Shown here: positions 37,601 to 52,079 of the stretch, in pieces
Numbering within the stretch: the first letter of the stretch is position 1
Layout of the letters: each line of letters starts with the position of its first letter
Assembly: GCA_964020085.1 (NCBI GenBank)
Contig: OZ026607.1
Span: 21,212,106-21,276,105 of the forward strand
Direction of reading: 5' to 3'
Length of the DNA: 64,000 nt
DNA from: Micromussa lordhowensis
Lineage: Eukaryota > Cnidaria > Anthozoa > Scleractinia > Lobophylliidae
Position numbers and translations under genes: made by a program
Notes under the pieces: model-generated
What the model was told of the DNA's origin: nothing
Databases searched by the model: none
The model's input: the letters and a program-made list of their open reading frames with translations, nothing else

Positions 37601-40600
37601 GCAGCAAAATGTTGTGCTAGGTTGGCACTTGAAGGAAATTCTAGTGAGGACATGATGGCATTCGCGCCAGGTTGTTTTTTCTGGCCTTCTTTTTGCAGGA
37701 GTTTGCCCTGGTCCCAGCTTTTCAGAATTTCAGAAAACGCGCGCTGGGGGTCCTCTTTGCAAATTTGACATAGCTCGGCTCCACGAGCACTTTAAGAGGC
37801 GCGGTTTGCAGCAAAATGTTGTGCTAGGTTGGCACTTGAAGGAAACTCTAGTGAGGACATGATGGCATTCGTGCCAGAGTGTTTTTTCTGGCCTTCTTTT
37901 TGCAGGAGTTTGCCCTGGTCCCAGCTTTGCAGAATTTCAGAAAACGCGCGCTGGGGGTCCTCTTTGCAAATTTGACATAGCTCGGCTCCACGAGCACTTT
38001 AAGAGGCGCAGTTTGCAGCAAAATGTTGTGCTAGGTTTGCACTTGAAGGAAATTGAAGTAAGGATATGATGGCATTCGCGCCAGTGTGTTTTTTCTGGCC
38101 TTGGTTTTGCAGGAGTTTGCCCTGGTCCCAGCTTTGCAGAATTTCAGAAAACGCGCGCTGGGGGTTCTCTTGGAAAATTTGACATAACTCGGCTCCACGG
38201 GCACTTTAAGAGGCGCGGTTTGCAGCAAAATGTTCTGCTAGGTTGGCACTTAAAGAAAATGCTAGTGAGGACATGATGGCATTCGGGCCAGGGTTTTTTT
38301 TCTAACCTTCTTTTTGCAGGAGTTTGCCCTGGTCCCAGCTTTGCAGAATTTCAGAAAACGCGCGCTGGGGGTCCCCTTGGCAAATTTGACATAGCTCTGC
38401 TCCACGGGCACTTTAAGAGGCGCGGTTTGCAGCAACATGTTGTGCTAGGTTGGCACTTGCAGGAAATCCTAGTTAGAACATGCTGGCATTCGCGCCAGGG
38501 TTTTTTTTCTGGCCTTCTTTTTGCAGGAGTTTGCCCTGGTCCCAGCTTTGCAGAATTTCAGAAAACGCGCGCTGGGGGTCCCCTTGGCAAATTTGACATA
38601 GCTCGGCTCCACGGGCACTTTAAGAGGCGCGATTTGCAGCAAAATGTTGTGCTAGGTTGGCACTTGACGGAAATCGTAGTGAGGACATGATGGCATTCGC
38701 GCCAGGGTGTTTTTTCTGGCCTTGTTTTTGCAGGAGTTTGCCCTGGTCCCAGCTTTGCAGAATTTCAGAAAACGCGCGCTGGGGGTCCCCTTGGCAAATT
38801 TGACATAGCTCGGCTCCACGGGCACTTTAAGAGGCGCAGTTTGCAGCAAAATGTTGTGCTAGGTTTGCACTTAAAGGAAATGCTAGTGACGACATGATGA
38901 CATTCGCGCCAGGGTGTTTTTTCTGGCCTTCTTTTTGCAGGAGTTTGCCCTGGTCCCAGCTTTGCAGAATTTCAGAAAACGCGCGCTGGGGGTCCCCTTG
39001 GTAAATTTGACATAGCTCGGCTCCACGGGCACTTTAAGAGGCGCGGTTTGCAGCAAAATGTTGTGCTAGGTTGGCACTTGAAGGAAATGCTAGTGAGGAC
39101 ATGATGGCATTCGCGCCAGGGTGTTTTTTCTGGCCTTGTTTTTGCAGGAGTTTGCCCTGGTGCAAGCTTTGCAGAATTTCAGAAAACGCGCGCTGGGGGT
39201 CCCCTTGGCAAATTTGACATAGCTCGGCTCCACGGGCACTTTAAGAGGCGTGGTTTGCAGCAAAATGTTGTGCTAGGTTGGCACTTGAAGGAAATTTTAG
39301 TTAGAACATGCTGGCATTCGCGCCAGGTTGTTTTTTCTGGCCTTGTTTTTGCAGGAGTTTGCCCTGGTGCCAGCTTTGCAGAATTTCAGAAAACGCGCGC
39401 TGGCGGTCCCCTTGGCAAATTTGACATAGCTCGGCTCCACGGGCACTTTAAGAGGCGCGGTTTGCAGCAAAATGTTGTGCTAGGTTGGCACTTAAAGGAA
39501 ATTCTAGTGAAGACATGATGGCATTCGCGCCAGGGTGTTTTTTCTGGCCTTCTTTTTGCAGGAGTTTGCCCTGGTCCCAGCTTTGCAGAATTTTAGAATA
39601 CGCGCGCTGGGGGTCCCCTTGGCAAATTTGACATAGCTCGGCTCCATGGGCACTTTAAGAGGTGCAGTTTGCAGCAAAATGTTGTGCTAGGTTTGCACTT
39701 AAAGGAAATGCAAGTTAGAACATGCTGGCATTCGCGCCAGAATGTTTTTTCTGGCCTTCTTTTTGCAGGAGTTTGCCCTGGTCCCAGCTTTGCAGAATTT
39801 CAGAAAACGCGCGCTGGGGGTCCCCTTGGCAAATTGGACATAGCTCGGCTCCACGGGCACTTTAAGAGGTGCAGTTTGCAGCAAAATGTTGTGCTAGGTT
39901 TGCACTTAAAGGAAATGCTAGTGACGACATGATGACATTCGCGCCAGGGTGTTTTTTCTGGCCTTCTTTTTGCAGGAGTTTGCCCTGGTCCCAGCTTTGC
40001 AGAATTTCAGAAAACGCGCGCTGGGGGTCCCCTTGGTAAATTTGACATAGCTCGGCTCCACGGGCACTTTAAGAGGCGCGGTTTGCAGCAAAATGTTGTG
40101 CTAGGTTGGCACTTGAAGGAAATGCTAGTGAGGACATGATGGCATTCGCGCCAGGGTGTTTTTTCTGGCCTTGTTTTTGCAGGAGTTTGCCCTGGTGCCA
40201 GCTTTGCAGAATTTCAGAAAACGCGCGCTGGGGGTCCCCTTGGCAAATTTGACATAGCTCGGCTCCACGGGCACTTTAAGACGCGTGGTTTGCAGCAAAA
40301 TGTTGTGCTAGGTTGGCACTTGAAGGAAATTCTAGTTAGAACATGCTGGCATTCGCGCCAGGGTGTTTTTTCTGGCCTTGTTTTTGCAGGAGTTTGCCCT
40401 GGTGCCAGCTTTGCAGAATTTCAGAAAACGCGCGCTGGCGGTCCCCTTGGCAAATTTGACATAGCTCGGCTCCACGGGCACTTTAAGAGGCGCGGTTTGC
40501 AGCAAAATGTTGTGCTAGGTTGGCACTTAAAGGAAATTTTAGTGAGAATATGATGGCATTCGCGCCAGGGTGTTTTTTCTGGCCTTCTTTTTGCAGGAGT

Positions 40601-41889
40601 TTGCCCTGGTCCCAGCTTTGCAGAATTTCAGAAAACGCGCGCTGGGGAACCTCTTTTCAAATTTGACATAGCTCGGCTCCACGGGCACTTTAAGAGGCGC
40701 AGTTTGCAGCAAAATGTTGTGCTAGATTGGCACTTGAAGGAAATCGTAGTGAGGACATGATGGCATTCGCGCCAGGGTGTTTTTTCTGGCCTTCTTTTTG
40801 CAGGAGTTTGCCCTGGTCCCAGCTTTGCAGAATTTTAGAATACGCGCGCTGGGGGTCCCCTTGGCAAATTTGACATAGCTCGGCTCCACGGGCACTTTAA
40901 GAGGCGCGGTTTGCAGCAAAATGTTGTGCTAGGTTGGCACTTGAAGGAAATCGAAGTAAGGACATGATGGCATTCGCGCCAGGGTGTTTTTTCTGGCCTT
41001 CTTTTTGCAGGAGTTTGCCCTGGTCCCAGCTTTGCAGAATTTAAGAAAACGCGCGCTGGGGGTCCCGTTGGCAAATTTGACATAGCTCGGCTCCACGGGA
41101 ACTTTAAGAGGCGCCGTTAGCAGCAAAATGTTGTGCCAGGTTTGCACTTAAAGGAAATGCTAGTGACGACATGATGGCATTTGCGCCACGGTGTTTTTTC
41201 TGGCCTTCTTTTCGCAGGAGTTTGCCCTGGTCCCAGCTTTGCAGAATTTCAGAAAACGCGCGCTAGGGGTCCCCTTGGCAAATTTGACATAGCTCGGCTC
41301 CACGGGCACTTTAAGAGGCGCGGTTTGCAGGAAAATGTTGTGCTAGGTTGGCACTTAAAGGAAATTTTAGTGAAGACATGATGGCATTCGCGCCAGGGTT
41401 TTTTTTCTGGCCTTGTTTTTGCAGGAGTTTGCCCTGGTGCCAGCTTTGCAGAATTTCAGAAAACGCGCGCTGGGGGTCCCCTTGGCAAATTTGACATAGC
41501 TCGGCTCCACGGGCACCTTAAGAGGCGCGGTTTGCAGCAAAATGTTGTGCTAGGTTGGCACTTGAAGGAAATCCTAGTGAGGACATGATGACATTCGCGC
41601 CAGGGTGTTTTTTCTGGCCTTCTTTTTGCAGGAGTTTGCCCTGTTCCCAGCTTTTCAGAATTTCAGAAAACGCGCGCTGGGGGTCCTCTTTGCAAATTTG
41701 ACATAGCTCGGCTCCACGAGCACTTTAAGAGGCGCGGTTTGCAGCAAAATGTTGTGCTAGGTTGGCACTTGAAGGAAACTCTAGTGAGGACATGATGGCA
41801 TTCGCGCCAGAGTTTTTTTTTCTGGCCTTCTTTTTGCAGGAGTTTGCCCTGGTCCCAGCTTTGCAGAATTTCAGAAAACGCGCGCTGGG

Positions 41890-43960
41890 GGTCCTCTTTG
41901 CAAATTTGACATAGCTCGGCTCCACGAGCACTTTAAGAGGCGCGGTTTGCAGCAAAATGTTGTGCTAGGTTGGCACTTGAAGGAAATTGAAGTAAGGATA
42001 TGATGGCATTCGCGCCAGTGTTTTTTTTTTGGCCTTGGTTTTGCAGGAGTTTGCCCTGGTCCCAGCTTTGCAGAATTTCAGAAAACGCGCGCTGGGGGTT
42101 CTCTTGGAAAATTTGACATAGCTCGGCTCCACGGGCACTTTAAGAGGCGCGGTTTGCAGCAAAATGTTGTGCTAGGTTGGCACTTGAAGAAAATGCTAGT
42201 GAGGACATGATGGCATTCACGCCAGGGTTTTTTTTCTAACCTTCTTTTTGCAGGAGTTTGCCCTGGTCCCAGCTTTGCAGAATTTCAGAAAACGCGCGCT
42301 GGGGGTCCCCTTGGCAAATTTGACATAGCTCTGCTCCACGGGCACTTTAAGAGGCGCGGTTTGCAGCAACATGTTGTGCTAGGTTGGCACTTGCAGGAAA
42401 TGGTGGTGAGGACATGATGGCATTCGCGCCAGGGTGTTTTTTCTGGCCTTCTTTTTGCAGGAGTTTGCCCTGGTCCCAGCTTTGCAGAATTTCAGAAAAC
42501 GCGCGCTGGGGGTCCCCTTGGCAAATTTGACATAGCTCGGCTCCACGGGCACTTTAAGAGGCGCGATTTGCAGCAAAATGTTGTGCTAGGTTGCCACTTG
42601 ACGGAAATTCTAGTGAGGACATGATGGCATTCGCGCCAGGGTGTTTTTTCTGGCCTTGTTTTTGCAGGAGTTTGCCCTGGTCCCAGCTTTGCAGAATTTC
42701 AGAAAACGCGCGCTGGGGGTCCCCTTGGCAAATTTGACATACCTCGGCTCCACGGGCACTTTAAGAGGCGCGGTTTGCAGCAAAATGTTGTGCTAGGTTT
42801 GCACTTAAAGAAAATGCTAGTGACGACATGATGGCATTCGCGCCAGGGTGTTTTTTCTGGCCTTCTTTTTGCAGGAGTTTGCCCTGGTCCCAGCTTTGCA
42901 GAATTTCAGAAAACGCGCGCTGGGGGTCCTCTTTGCAAATTTGACATAGCTCGGCTCCACGAGCACTTTAAGAGGCGCGGTTTGCAGCAAAATGTTGTGC
43001 TAGGTTGGCACTTGAAGGAAATTGAAGTAAGGATATGATGGCATTCGCGCCAGTGTGTTTTTTTTGGCCTTGGTTTTGCAGGAGTTTGCCCTGGTCCCAG
43101 CTTTGCAGAATTTCAGAAAACGCGCGCTGGGGGTTCTCTTGGAAAATTTGACATAGCTCGGCTCCACGGGCACTTTAAGAGGCGCGGTTTGCAGCAAAAT
43201 GTTGTGCTAGGTTGGCACTTGAAGAAAATGCTAGTGAGGACATGATGGCATTCACGCCAGGGTTTTTTTTCTAACCTTCTTTTTGCAGGAGTTTGCCCTG
43301 GTCCCAGCTTTGCAGAATTTCAGAAAACGCGCGCTGGGGGTCCCCTTGGCAAATTTGACATAGCTCTGCTCCACGGGCACTTTAAGAGGCGCGGTTTGCA
43401 GCAACATGTTGTGCTAGGTTGGCACTTGCAGGAAATGGTGGTGAGGACATGATGGCATTCGCGCCAGGGTGTTTTTTCTGGCCTTCTTTTTGCAGGAGTT
43501 TGCCCTGGTCCCAGCTTTGCAGAATTTCAGAAAACGCGCGCTCGGGGTCCCCTTGGCAAATTTGACATAGCTCGGCTCCACGGGCACTTTAAGAGGCGCG
43601 ATTTGCAGCAAAATGTTGTGCTAGGTTGCCACTTGACGGAAATTCTAGTGAGGACATGATGGCATTCGCGCCAGGGTGTTTTTTCTGGCCTTGTTTTTGC
43701 AGGAGTTTGCCCTGGTCCCAGCTTTGCAGAATTTCAGAAAACGCGCGCTGGGGGTCCCCTTGGCAAATTTGACATACCTCGGCTCCACGGGCACTTTAAG
43801 AGGCGCGGTTTGCAGCAAAATGTTGTGCTAGGTTTGCACTTAAAGAAAATGCTAGTGACGACATGATGGCATTCGCGCCAGGGTGTTTTTTCTGGCCTTC
43901 TTTTTGCAGGAGTTTGCCCTGGTCCCAGCTTTGCAGAATTTCAGAAAACGCGCGCTGGGG
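41890..43960. repeat. tandem duplication of a 5-monomer block (1035 bp)
   Basis: The variants GGAAATTGAAGTAAGGATAT, TTTTTTTTCTAACC, CAGCAACATGTTGTG, GGAAATGGTGGTGAGG and TTGACATACCTCGG recur 1035 bases apart, for example CAGCAACATG at about 42364 and 43399. A related copy of part of the block lies at about 46.7 to 47.4 kb. The same 1035-base spacing also links about 39255 and 40290. Confidence 0.85.
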
Positions 43961-46900
43961 GTCCCCTTGGTAAATTTGACATAGCTCGGCTCCACGGGCA
44001 CTTTAAGAGGCGCGGTTTGCAGCAAAATGTTGTGCTAGGTTGGCACTTGAAGGAAATGCTAGTGAGGACATGATGGCATTCGCGCCAGGGTGTTTTTTCT
44101 GGCCTTCTTTTTGCAGGAGTTTGCCCTGGTCCCAGCTTTGCAGAATTTCAGAAAACGCGCTTGGGGTCCCCTTGGCAAATTTGACATAGCTCGGCTCCAC
44201 GGGCACTTTAAGAGGCGCGGTTTGCAGCAAAATGTTGTGCTAGGTTGGCACTTGAAGGAAATTGAAGTAAGGACATGATGGCATTCGCGCCAGGGTGTTT
44301 TTTCTGGCCTTCTTTTTGCAGGAGTTTGCCCTGGTCCCAGCTTTGCAGAATTTCAGAAAACGCGCGCTGGGGGTCCTCTTTGCAAATTTGACATAGCTCG
44401 GCTCCACGGGCACTTTAAGAGGCGCAGTTTGCAGCAAAATGTTGTGCTAGGTTGGCACTTGAAGGAAATTCTAGTGAGGACATGATGGCATTCGCGCCAG
44501 GGTGTTCTTTCTGGCCTTCTTTTTGCAGGAGTTTGCCCTGGTCCCAGCTTTGCAGAATTTCAGAAAACGCGCGCTGGGGGTCCCCTTGGCAAATTTGACA
44601 TAGCTCGGCTCCACGGGCACTTTAAGAGGCGCGATTTGCAGCAAAATGTTGTGCTAGGTTGGCACTTGACGGAAACCCTAGTGAGGACATGATGGCATTC
44701 GCGCCAGGGTGTTTTTTCTGGCCTTGTTTTTGCAGGAGTTTGCCCTGGTCCCAGCTTTGCAGAATTTCAGAAAACGCGCGCTGGGGGTCCCCTTGGCAAA
44801 TTTGACATAGCTCGGCTCCACGGGCACTTTAAGAGGCGCGGTTTGCAGCAAAATGTTGTGCTAGGTTTGCACTTAAAGGAAATGCTAGTAACGACATGAT
44901 GACATTCGCGCCAGGGTGTTTCTTCTGGCCTTCTTTTTGCAGAAGTTTGCCCTGGTCCCAGCTTTGCAGAATTTCAGAAAACGCGCGCTAGGGGTCCCCT
45001 TGGTAAATTTGACATAGCTCGGCTCCACGGGCACTTTAAGAGGCGCAGTTTGCAGCAAAATGTTGTGCTAGGTTGGCACTTGAAGAAAATGCTAGTGAGG
45101 ACATGATGGCATTCGCGCCAGGGTGTTTTTTCTGGCCTTGTTTTTGCAGGAGTTTGCCCTGGTGCCAGCTTTGCAGAATTTCAGAAAACGCGCGCTGGCG
45201 GTCCACTTGGCAAATTTGACATAGCTCGGCTCCACGGGCACTTTAAGAGGCGCGGTTTGCAGCAAAATGTTGTGCTAGGTTGGCAATTAAAGAAAATTCA
45301 AGTGAGGACATGATGGCATTCGCGCCAGGGTGTTTTTTCTGGCCTTGTTTTTGCAGGAGTTTGCCCTGGTGCCAGCTTTGCAGAATTTCAGAAAACGCGC
45401 GCTGGGGGTCCCCTTGGCAAATTTGACATAGCTCGGCTCCACGGGCACTTTAAGAGGCGTGGTTTGCAGCAAAATGTTGTGCTAGGATGGCACTTGAAGG
45501 AAATTTTAGTTAAAACATGCTGGCATTCGCGCCAGGGTTTTTTTTCTGGCCTTGTTTTTGCAGCAGTTTGCCCTGGTGCCAGCTTTGCAGAATTTCAGAA
45601 AACGCGCGCTGGCGGTCCCCTTGGCAAATTTGACATAGCTCGGCTCCACGGGCACTTTAAGAGGCGCGGTTTGCAGCAAAATGTTGTGCTAGGTTGGCAC
45701 TTAAAGGAAATTGTAGTGAGGACATGATGGCATTCGCGCCAGGGTGTTTTTTGTGGCCTTCTTTTTGCAGGAGTTTGCCCTGGTCCCAGCTTTGCAGAAT
45801 TTCAGAAAACGCGCGCTGGGGAATTTCTTTTCAAATTTGACATAGCTCGGCTCCACGGGCACTTTAAGAGGCGCAGTTTGCAGCAAAATGTTGTGCTTGG
45901 TTGGCACTTGAAGGAAATTCTAGTGAGGACATGATGGCATTCGCGCCAGGGTGTTTTTTCTGGCCTTCTTTTTGCAGGAGTTTGCCCTGGTCCCAGCTTT
46001 GCAAAATTTTAGAATACGCGCGCTGGGAGTCCCCTTGGCAAATTTGACATAGCTCGGCTCCACGGGCACTTTAAGAGGCGCGGTTTGCAGCAAAATGTTG
46101 TGCTAGGTTGGCACTTGAAGGAAATCGAAGTAAGGACATGATGGCATTCGCGCCAGGGTGTTTTTTCTGGCCTTGTTTTTGCAGGACTTTGCCCTGGTGC
46201 CAGCTTTGCAGAATTTCAGAAAACGCGCGCTGGGGGTCCCCTTGGCAAATTTGACATAGCTCGGCTCCACGGGCACCTTAAGAGCCGCGGTTTGCAGCAA
46301 AATGTTGTGCTAGGTTGGCACTTGAAGGAAATTCTAGTGAGGACATGATGGCATTCGCGCCAGGGTGTTTTTTCTGGCCTTCTTTTTGCAGGAGTTTGCC
46401 CTGTTCCCAGCTTTTCAGAATTTCAGAAAACGCGCGCTGGGGGTCCTCTTTGCAAATTTGACATAGCTCGGCTCCACGAGCACTTTAAGAGGCGCGGTTT
46501 GCAGCAAAATGTTGTGCTAGGTTGGCACTTGAAGGAAACTTTAGTGAGGACATGATGGCATTCGCGCCAGAGTGTTTTTTCTGGCCTTCTTTTTGCAGGA
46601 GTTTGCCCTGGTCCCAGCTTTGCAGAATTTCAGAAAACGCGCGCTGGGGGTCCTCTTTGCAAATTTGACATAGCTCGGCTCCACGAGCACTTTAAGAGGC
46701 GCGGTTTGCAGCAAAATGTTGTGCTAGGTTGGCACTTGAAGGAAATTGAAGTAAGGATATGATGGCATTCGCGCCAGTGTGTTTTTTTTGGCCTTGGTTT
46801 TGCAGGAGTTTGCCCTGGTCCCAGCTTTGCAGAATTTCAGAAAACGCGCGCTGGGGGTTCTCTTGGAAAATTTGACATAGCTCGGCTCCACGGGCACTTT

Positions 46901-49900
46901 AAGAGGCGCGGTTTGCAGCAAAATGTTGTGCTAGGTTGGCACTTGAAGAAAATGCTAGTGAGGACATGATGGCATTCACGCCAGGGTTTTTTTTTCTAAC
47001 CTTCTTTTTGCAGGAGTTTGCCCTGGTCCCAGCTTTGCAGAATTTCAGAAAACGCGCGCTGGGGGTCCCCTTGGCAAATTTGACATAGCTCTGCTCCACG
47101 GGCACTTTAAGAGGCGCGGTTTGCAGCAACATATTGTGCTAGGTTAGCACTTGCAGGAAATGGTGGTGAGCACATGATGGCATTCGCGCCAGGGTGTTTT
47201 TTCTGGCCTTTTTTTTGCAGGAGTTTGCCCTGGTCCCAGCTTTGCAGAATTTCAGAAAACGCGCGCTGGGGGTCCCCTTGGCAAATTTGACATAGCTCGG
47301 CTCCACGGGCACTTTAAGAGGCGCGATTTGCAGCAAAATGTTGTGCTAGGTTGCCACTTGACGGAAATCCTAGAGAGGACATGATGGCATTCGCGCCAGG
47401 GTGTTTTTTCTGGCCTTGTTTTTGCAGGAGTTTGCCCTGGTCCCAGCTTTGCAGAATTTCAGAAAACGCGCGCTGGGGGTCCCCTTGGCAAATTTGACAT
47501 AGCTCGGCTCCACGGGCACTTTAAGAGGCGCGGTTTGCAGCAAAATGTTGTGCTAGGTTTGCACTTAAAGAAAATGGTAGTGACGACATGATGGCATTCG
47601 CGCCAGGGTGTTTTTTCTGGCCTTCTTTTTGCAGGAGTTTGCCCTGGTCCCAGCTTTGCAGAATTTCAGAAAACGCGCGCTGGGGGTCCCCTTGGTAAAT
47701 TTGACATAGCTCGGCTCCACGGGCACTTTAAGAGGCGCGGTTTGCAGCAAAATGTTGTGCTAGGTTGGCACTTGAAGGAAATGCTAGTGACGACATGATG
47801 GCATTCGCGCCAGGGTGTTTTTTCTGGCCTTGTTTTTGCAGGAGTTTGCCCTGGTGCCAGCTTTGCAGAATTTCAGAAAACGCCTGCTGGGGGTCCCCTT
47901 AGCAAATTTGACATAGCTCGGCTCCACGGGCACTTTAAGAGGCGCGGTTTGCAGCAAAATGTTGTGCTAGGTTGGCACTTAAAGGAAATTCTAGTGAGGA
48001 CATGATGGCATTCGCGCCAGGGTGTTTTTTCTGGCCTTCTTTTTGCAGGAGTTTGCCCTGGTCCCAGCTTTGCAGAATTTCAGAAAACGCGCGCTGGGGG
48101 TCCTCTTTGCAAATTTGACATAGCTCGGCTCCACGGGCACTTTAAGAGGCGCAGTTTGCAGCAAAATGTTGTGCTAGGTTGGCACTTGAAGGAAATTCTA
48201 GTGAGGACATGATGGCATTCGCGCCAGGGTGTTTTTTCTAGCCTTCTTTTTGCAGGAGTTTGCCCTGGTCCCAGCTTTGCAGAATTTCAGAAAACGCGCG
48301 CTGGGGGTCCCCTTGGCAAATTTGACATAGCTCGGCTCCACGGGCACTTTAAGAGGCGCGATTTGCAGCAAAATGTTGTGCTAGGTTGGCACTTGACGGA
48401 AACCGTAGTGAGGACATGATGGCATTCGCGCCAGGGTGTTTTTTCTGGCCTTGTTTTTGCAGGAGTTTGCCCTGGTCCCAGCTTTGCAGAATTTCAGAAA
48501 ACGCGCGCTGGGGGTCCCCTTGGCAAATTTGACATAGCTCGGCTCAACGGGCACTTTAAGAGGCGCGGTTTGCAGCAAAATGTTGTGCTAGGTTTGCACT
48601 TAAAGGAAATGCTAGTGACGACATGATGACATTCGCGCCAGGGTGTTTCTTCTGGCCTTATTTTGCAGAAGTTTGCCCTGGTCCCAGCTTTGCAGAATTT
48701 CAGAAAACGCGCGCTGGGGGTCCCCTTGGTAAATTTGACATAGCTCGGCTCCACGGGCACTTTAAGAGGCGCAGTTTGCAGCAAAATGTTGTGCTAGGTT
48801 GGCACTTAAAGGAAATTTTAGTGAGGAGATGATGGCATTCGCGCCAGGGTGTTTTTTTTGGCCTTCTTTTTGCAGGAGTTTGCCCTGGTCCCAGATTTGC
48901 AGAATTTCAGAAAACTCGCGCTGGGGGTCCTCTTTGCAAATTTGACATAGCTCGGCTCCACGGGCACTTTAAGAGGCGCAGTTTGCAGCAAAATGTTGTG
49001 CTAGGTTGGCACTTGAAGGAAATTCTAGTGAGGACATGATGGCATTCGCGCCAGGGTGTTTTTTCTAGCCTTCTTTTTGCAGGAGTTTGCCCTGGTCCCA
49101 GCTTTGCAGAATTTCAGAAAACGCGCGCTGGGGGTCCCCTTGGCAAATTTGACATAGCTCGGCTCCACGGGCACTTTAAGAGGCGCGATTTGCAGCAAAA
49201 TGTTGTGCTAGGTTGGCACTTGACGGAATTTCTAGTGAGGACATGATGGCATTCGCGCCAGGGTGTTTTTTCTGGCCTTCTTTTTGCAGGAGTTTGCCCT
49301 GGTCCCAACTTTGCAGAATTTCAGAAAACACGCGCTGGGGGTTCCCTTGGCAAATTTGACATAGCTCGGCTCCACGGGCACTTTAAGAGGCGCGGTTTAA
49401 AGCAAAATGTTGTGCTAGGTTGGCACTTGAAGGAAATGCTTGTGAGGACATGATGGCATTCGCGACAGGGTGTTTTTTCTGGCCTTCTTTTTGCAGGAGT
49501 TTACCCTGGTCCGAGCTTTGCAGAATTTCAGAAAACGCGCGCTGGGGGTCCCCTTGGCAAATTTGACATAGCTCGGCTCCACGGGCACTTTAAGAGGCGC
49601 GGTTTGCAGCAAAATGTTGTGCTAGGTTGGCAATGAAGGAAATTTTAGTGAGGACATGATGGCATTCGCGCCAGGGTGTTTTTTCTGGCCTTCTTTTTGC
49701 AGGAGTTTGCCCTGGTCCCAGCTTTGCAGAATTTCAGAAAACGCGCGCTGGAGGTTTCCTTGGCAAATTTGACATAGCTCGGCTCCACGGGCACTTTAAG
49801 AGGCGCGGTTTGCAGCAAAATGTTGTGCTAGGTTGGCACTTGAAGAAAATTCTAGTGAGAACATGATGGCATTCGCGCCAGGGTTTTTTTTCTAACCTTC

Positions 49901-52079
49901 TTTTTGCAGGAGTTTGCCCTGGTCCCAGCTTTGCAGAATTTCAGAAAACGCGCGCTGGGGGTCCCCTTGGCAAATTTGACATAGCTCGGCTCCACGGGCA
50001 CTTTAAGAGGCGCGGTTTGCAGCAAAATGTTGTGCTAGGTTGGCACTTGAAGGAAATTCTAGTGAGGACATGATGGCATTCGCGCCAGGGTGTTTTTTCT
50101 GGCCTTCTTTTTGCAGGAGTTTGCCCTGGTCCCAGCTTTGCAGAATTTCAGAAAACGCGCGCTGGGGGTCCTCTTTGCAAATTTGACATAGCTCGGCTCC
50201 ACGGGCACTTTAAGAGGCGCAGTTTGCAGCAAAATGTTGTGCTAGGTTGGCACTTGAAGGAAATTCTAGTGAGGACATGATGGCATTCGCGCCAGGGTGT
50301 TTTTTCTAGCCTTCTTTTTGCAGGAGTTTGCCCTGGTCCCAGCTTTGCAGAATTTCAGAAAACGCGCGCTGGGGGTCCCCTTGGCAAATTTGACATAGCT
50401 CGGCTCCACGGGCACTTTAAGAGGCGCGATTTGCAGCAAAATGTTGTGCTAGGTTGGCACTTGAAGGAAATGCTAGTGAGGACATGATGGCATTCGCGCC
50501 AGAGTGTCTTTTCTGGCCTTGTTTTTGCAGGAGTTTGCCCTGGTGCCAGCTTTGCAGAATTTCAGAAAACTCGCGCTGGGGGTCCCCTTGGCAAATTTGA
50601 CATAGCTCGGCTCCACGGGCACTTTAAGAGGCGCAGTTTGCAGCAAAATGTTGTGATAAGTTAGCACTTGAACGAAATCCTAGTGAGCACATGATGGCAT
50701 TCGCGCCAGGGTTTTTTTTCTAGCCTTCTTTTTGCAGGAGTTTGCCCTGGTCCCAGCTTTGCAGAATTTCAGAAAACGCGCGCTGGGGGTCCCCTTGGCA
50801 AATTTGACATAGCTCGGCTCCACGGGCACTTTAAGAGGCGCAGTTTGCAGCAAAATGTTGTGCTAGGTTGGCACTTCAAGGAAATTGAAGTAAGGACATG
50901 ATGGCATTCGCGCCAGGGTGTTTTTTCTGGTCTTGTTTTTGCAGGAGTTTGCCCTGGTCCCAGCTTTGCAGAATTTCAGAAAACGCGCGCTGGAGGTCCC
51001 CTTGGCAAATTTGACATAGCTCGGCTCCACGGGCACTTTAAGAGGCGCGATTGAAGCAAAATGTTGTGTTAGGTTGGCACTTGAAGGAAATCCTAGTGAG
51101 GACATGATGGCATTCGCGCCAGAGTGTCTTTTCTGGCCTTGTTTTTGCAGGAGTTTGCCCTGGTGCCAGCTTTGCAGAATTTCAGAAAACTCGCGCTGGG
51201 GGTCCCCTTGGCAAATTTGACATAGCTCGGCTCCACGGGCACTTTAAGAGGCGCAGTTTGCAGCAAAATGTTGTGCTAGGTTGGCACTTAAAGGAAATTC
51301 TAGTGAGGACATGATGACATTCGTGCCAGGGTGTTTTTTTTGGCCTTCTTTTTGCAGGAGTTTGCCCTGGTCCCAGCTTTGCAGAATTTCAGAAAACGCG
51401 CGCTGGGGGTCCTCTTTGGAAATTTGACATAGCTCGGCTCCACGGGCACTTTAAGAGGCGCAGTTTGCAGCAAAATGTTGTGCTAAGTTAGCACTTGAAC
51501 GAAATCCTAGTGAGGACATGATGGCATTCGCGCCAGGGTGTTTTTTCTGGCCTTCTTTTTGCAGGAGTTTGCCCTGGTCCCAGCTTTGCAGAATTTCAGA
51601 AAACGCGCGCTGGGGGTCCCCTTGGCAAATTTGACATAGCTCGGCTCCACGGGCACTTTAAGAGGCGCGGTTTGCAGCAAAATGTTGTGCTAGGTTGGCA
51701 CTTCAAGGAAATTGAAGTAAAGACATGATGGCATTCGCGCCAGGGTGTTTTTTCTGGTCTTGTTTTTGCAGGAGTTTGCCCTGGTCCCAGCTTTGCAGAA
51801 TTTCAGAAAACGCGCGCTGGAGGTCCCCTTGGCAAATTTGACATAGCTCGGCTCCACGGGCACTTTAAGAGGCGCGATTGAAGCAAAATGTTGTGCTAGG
51901 TTGGCACTTGAAGGAAATTCTAGTGAGGACATGATGGCATTCGCGCCAGGGTGTTTTTTCTGGCCTTCTTTTTGCAGGAGTTTGCCCTGGTCCCAGCTTT
52001 GCAGAATTTCAGAAAACGCGCGCTGGAGGTCCCCTTGGCAAATTTGACATAGCTCGGCTCCACGGGCACTTTAAGAGGC

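Larger units (their letters stand above)
28570..38400. repeat. large duplicated segment (about 5.5 kb, two copies)
   Basis: The block from about 28.57 to 33.3 kb is repeated from about 34.08 to 38.4 kb. The offset begins at 5514, for example AATTTTAGTGAACACATGATGG at about 29847 and 35361. It falls to 5307 after copy 2 lacks one monomer, to 4930 after it lacks two more (one of them the 170-bp form), and rises to 5137 after it gains one. Copy-number change by whole monomers inside duplicated blocks is what unequal exchange predicts. A partial third copy starts at about 40.93 kb, offset 3933 (19 monomers) from about 37.0 kb. Confidence 0.8.
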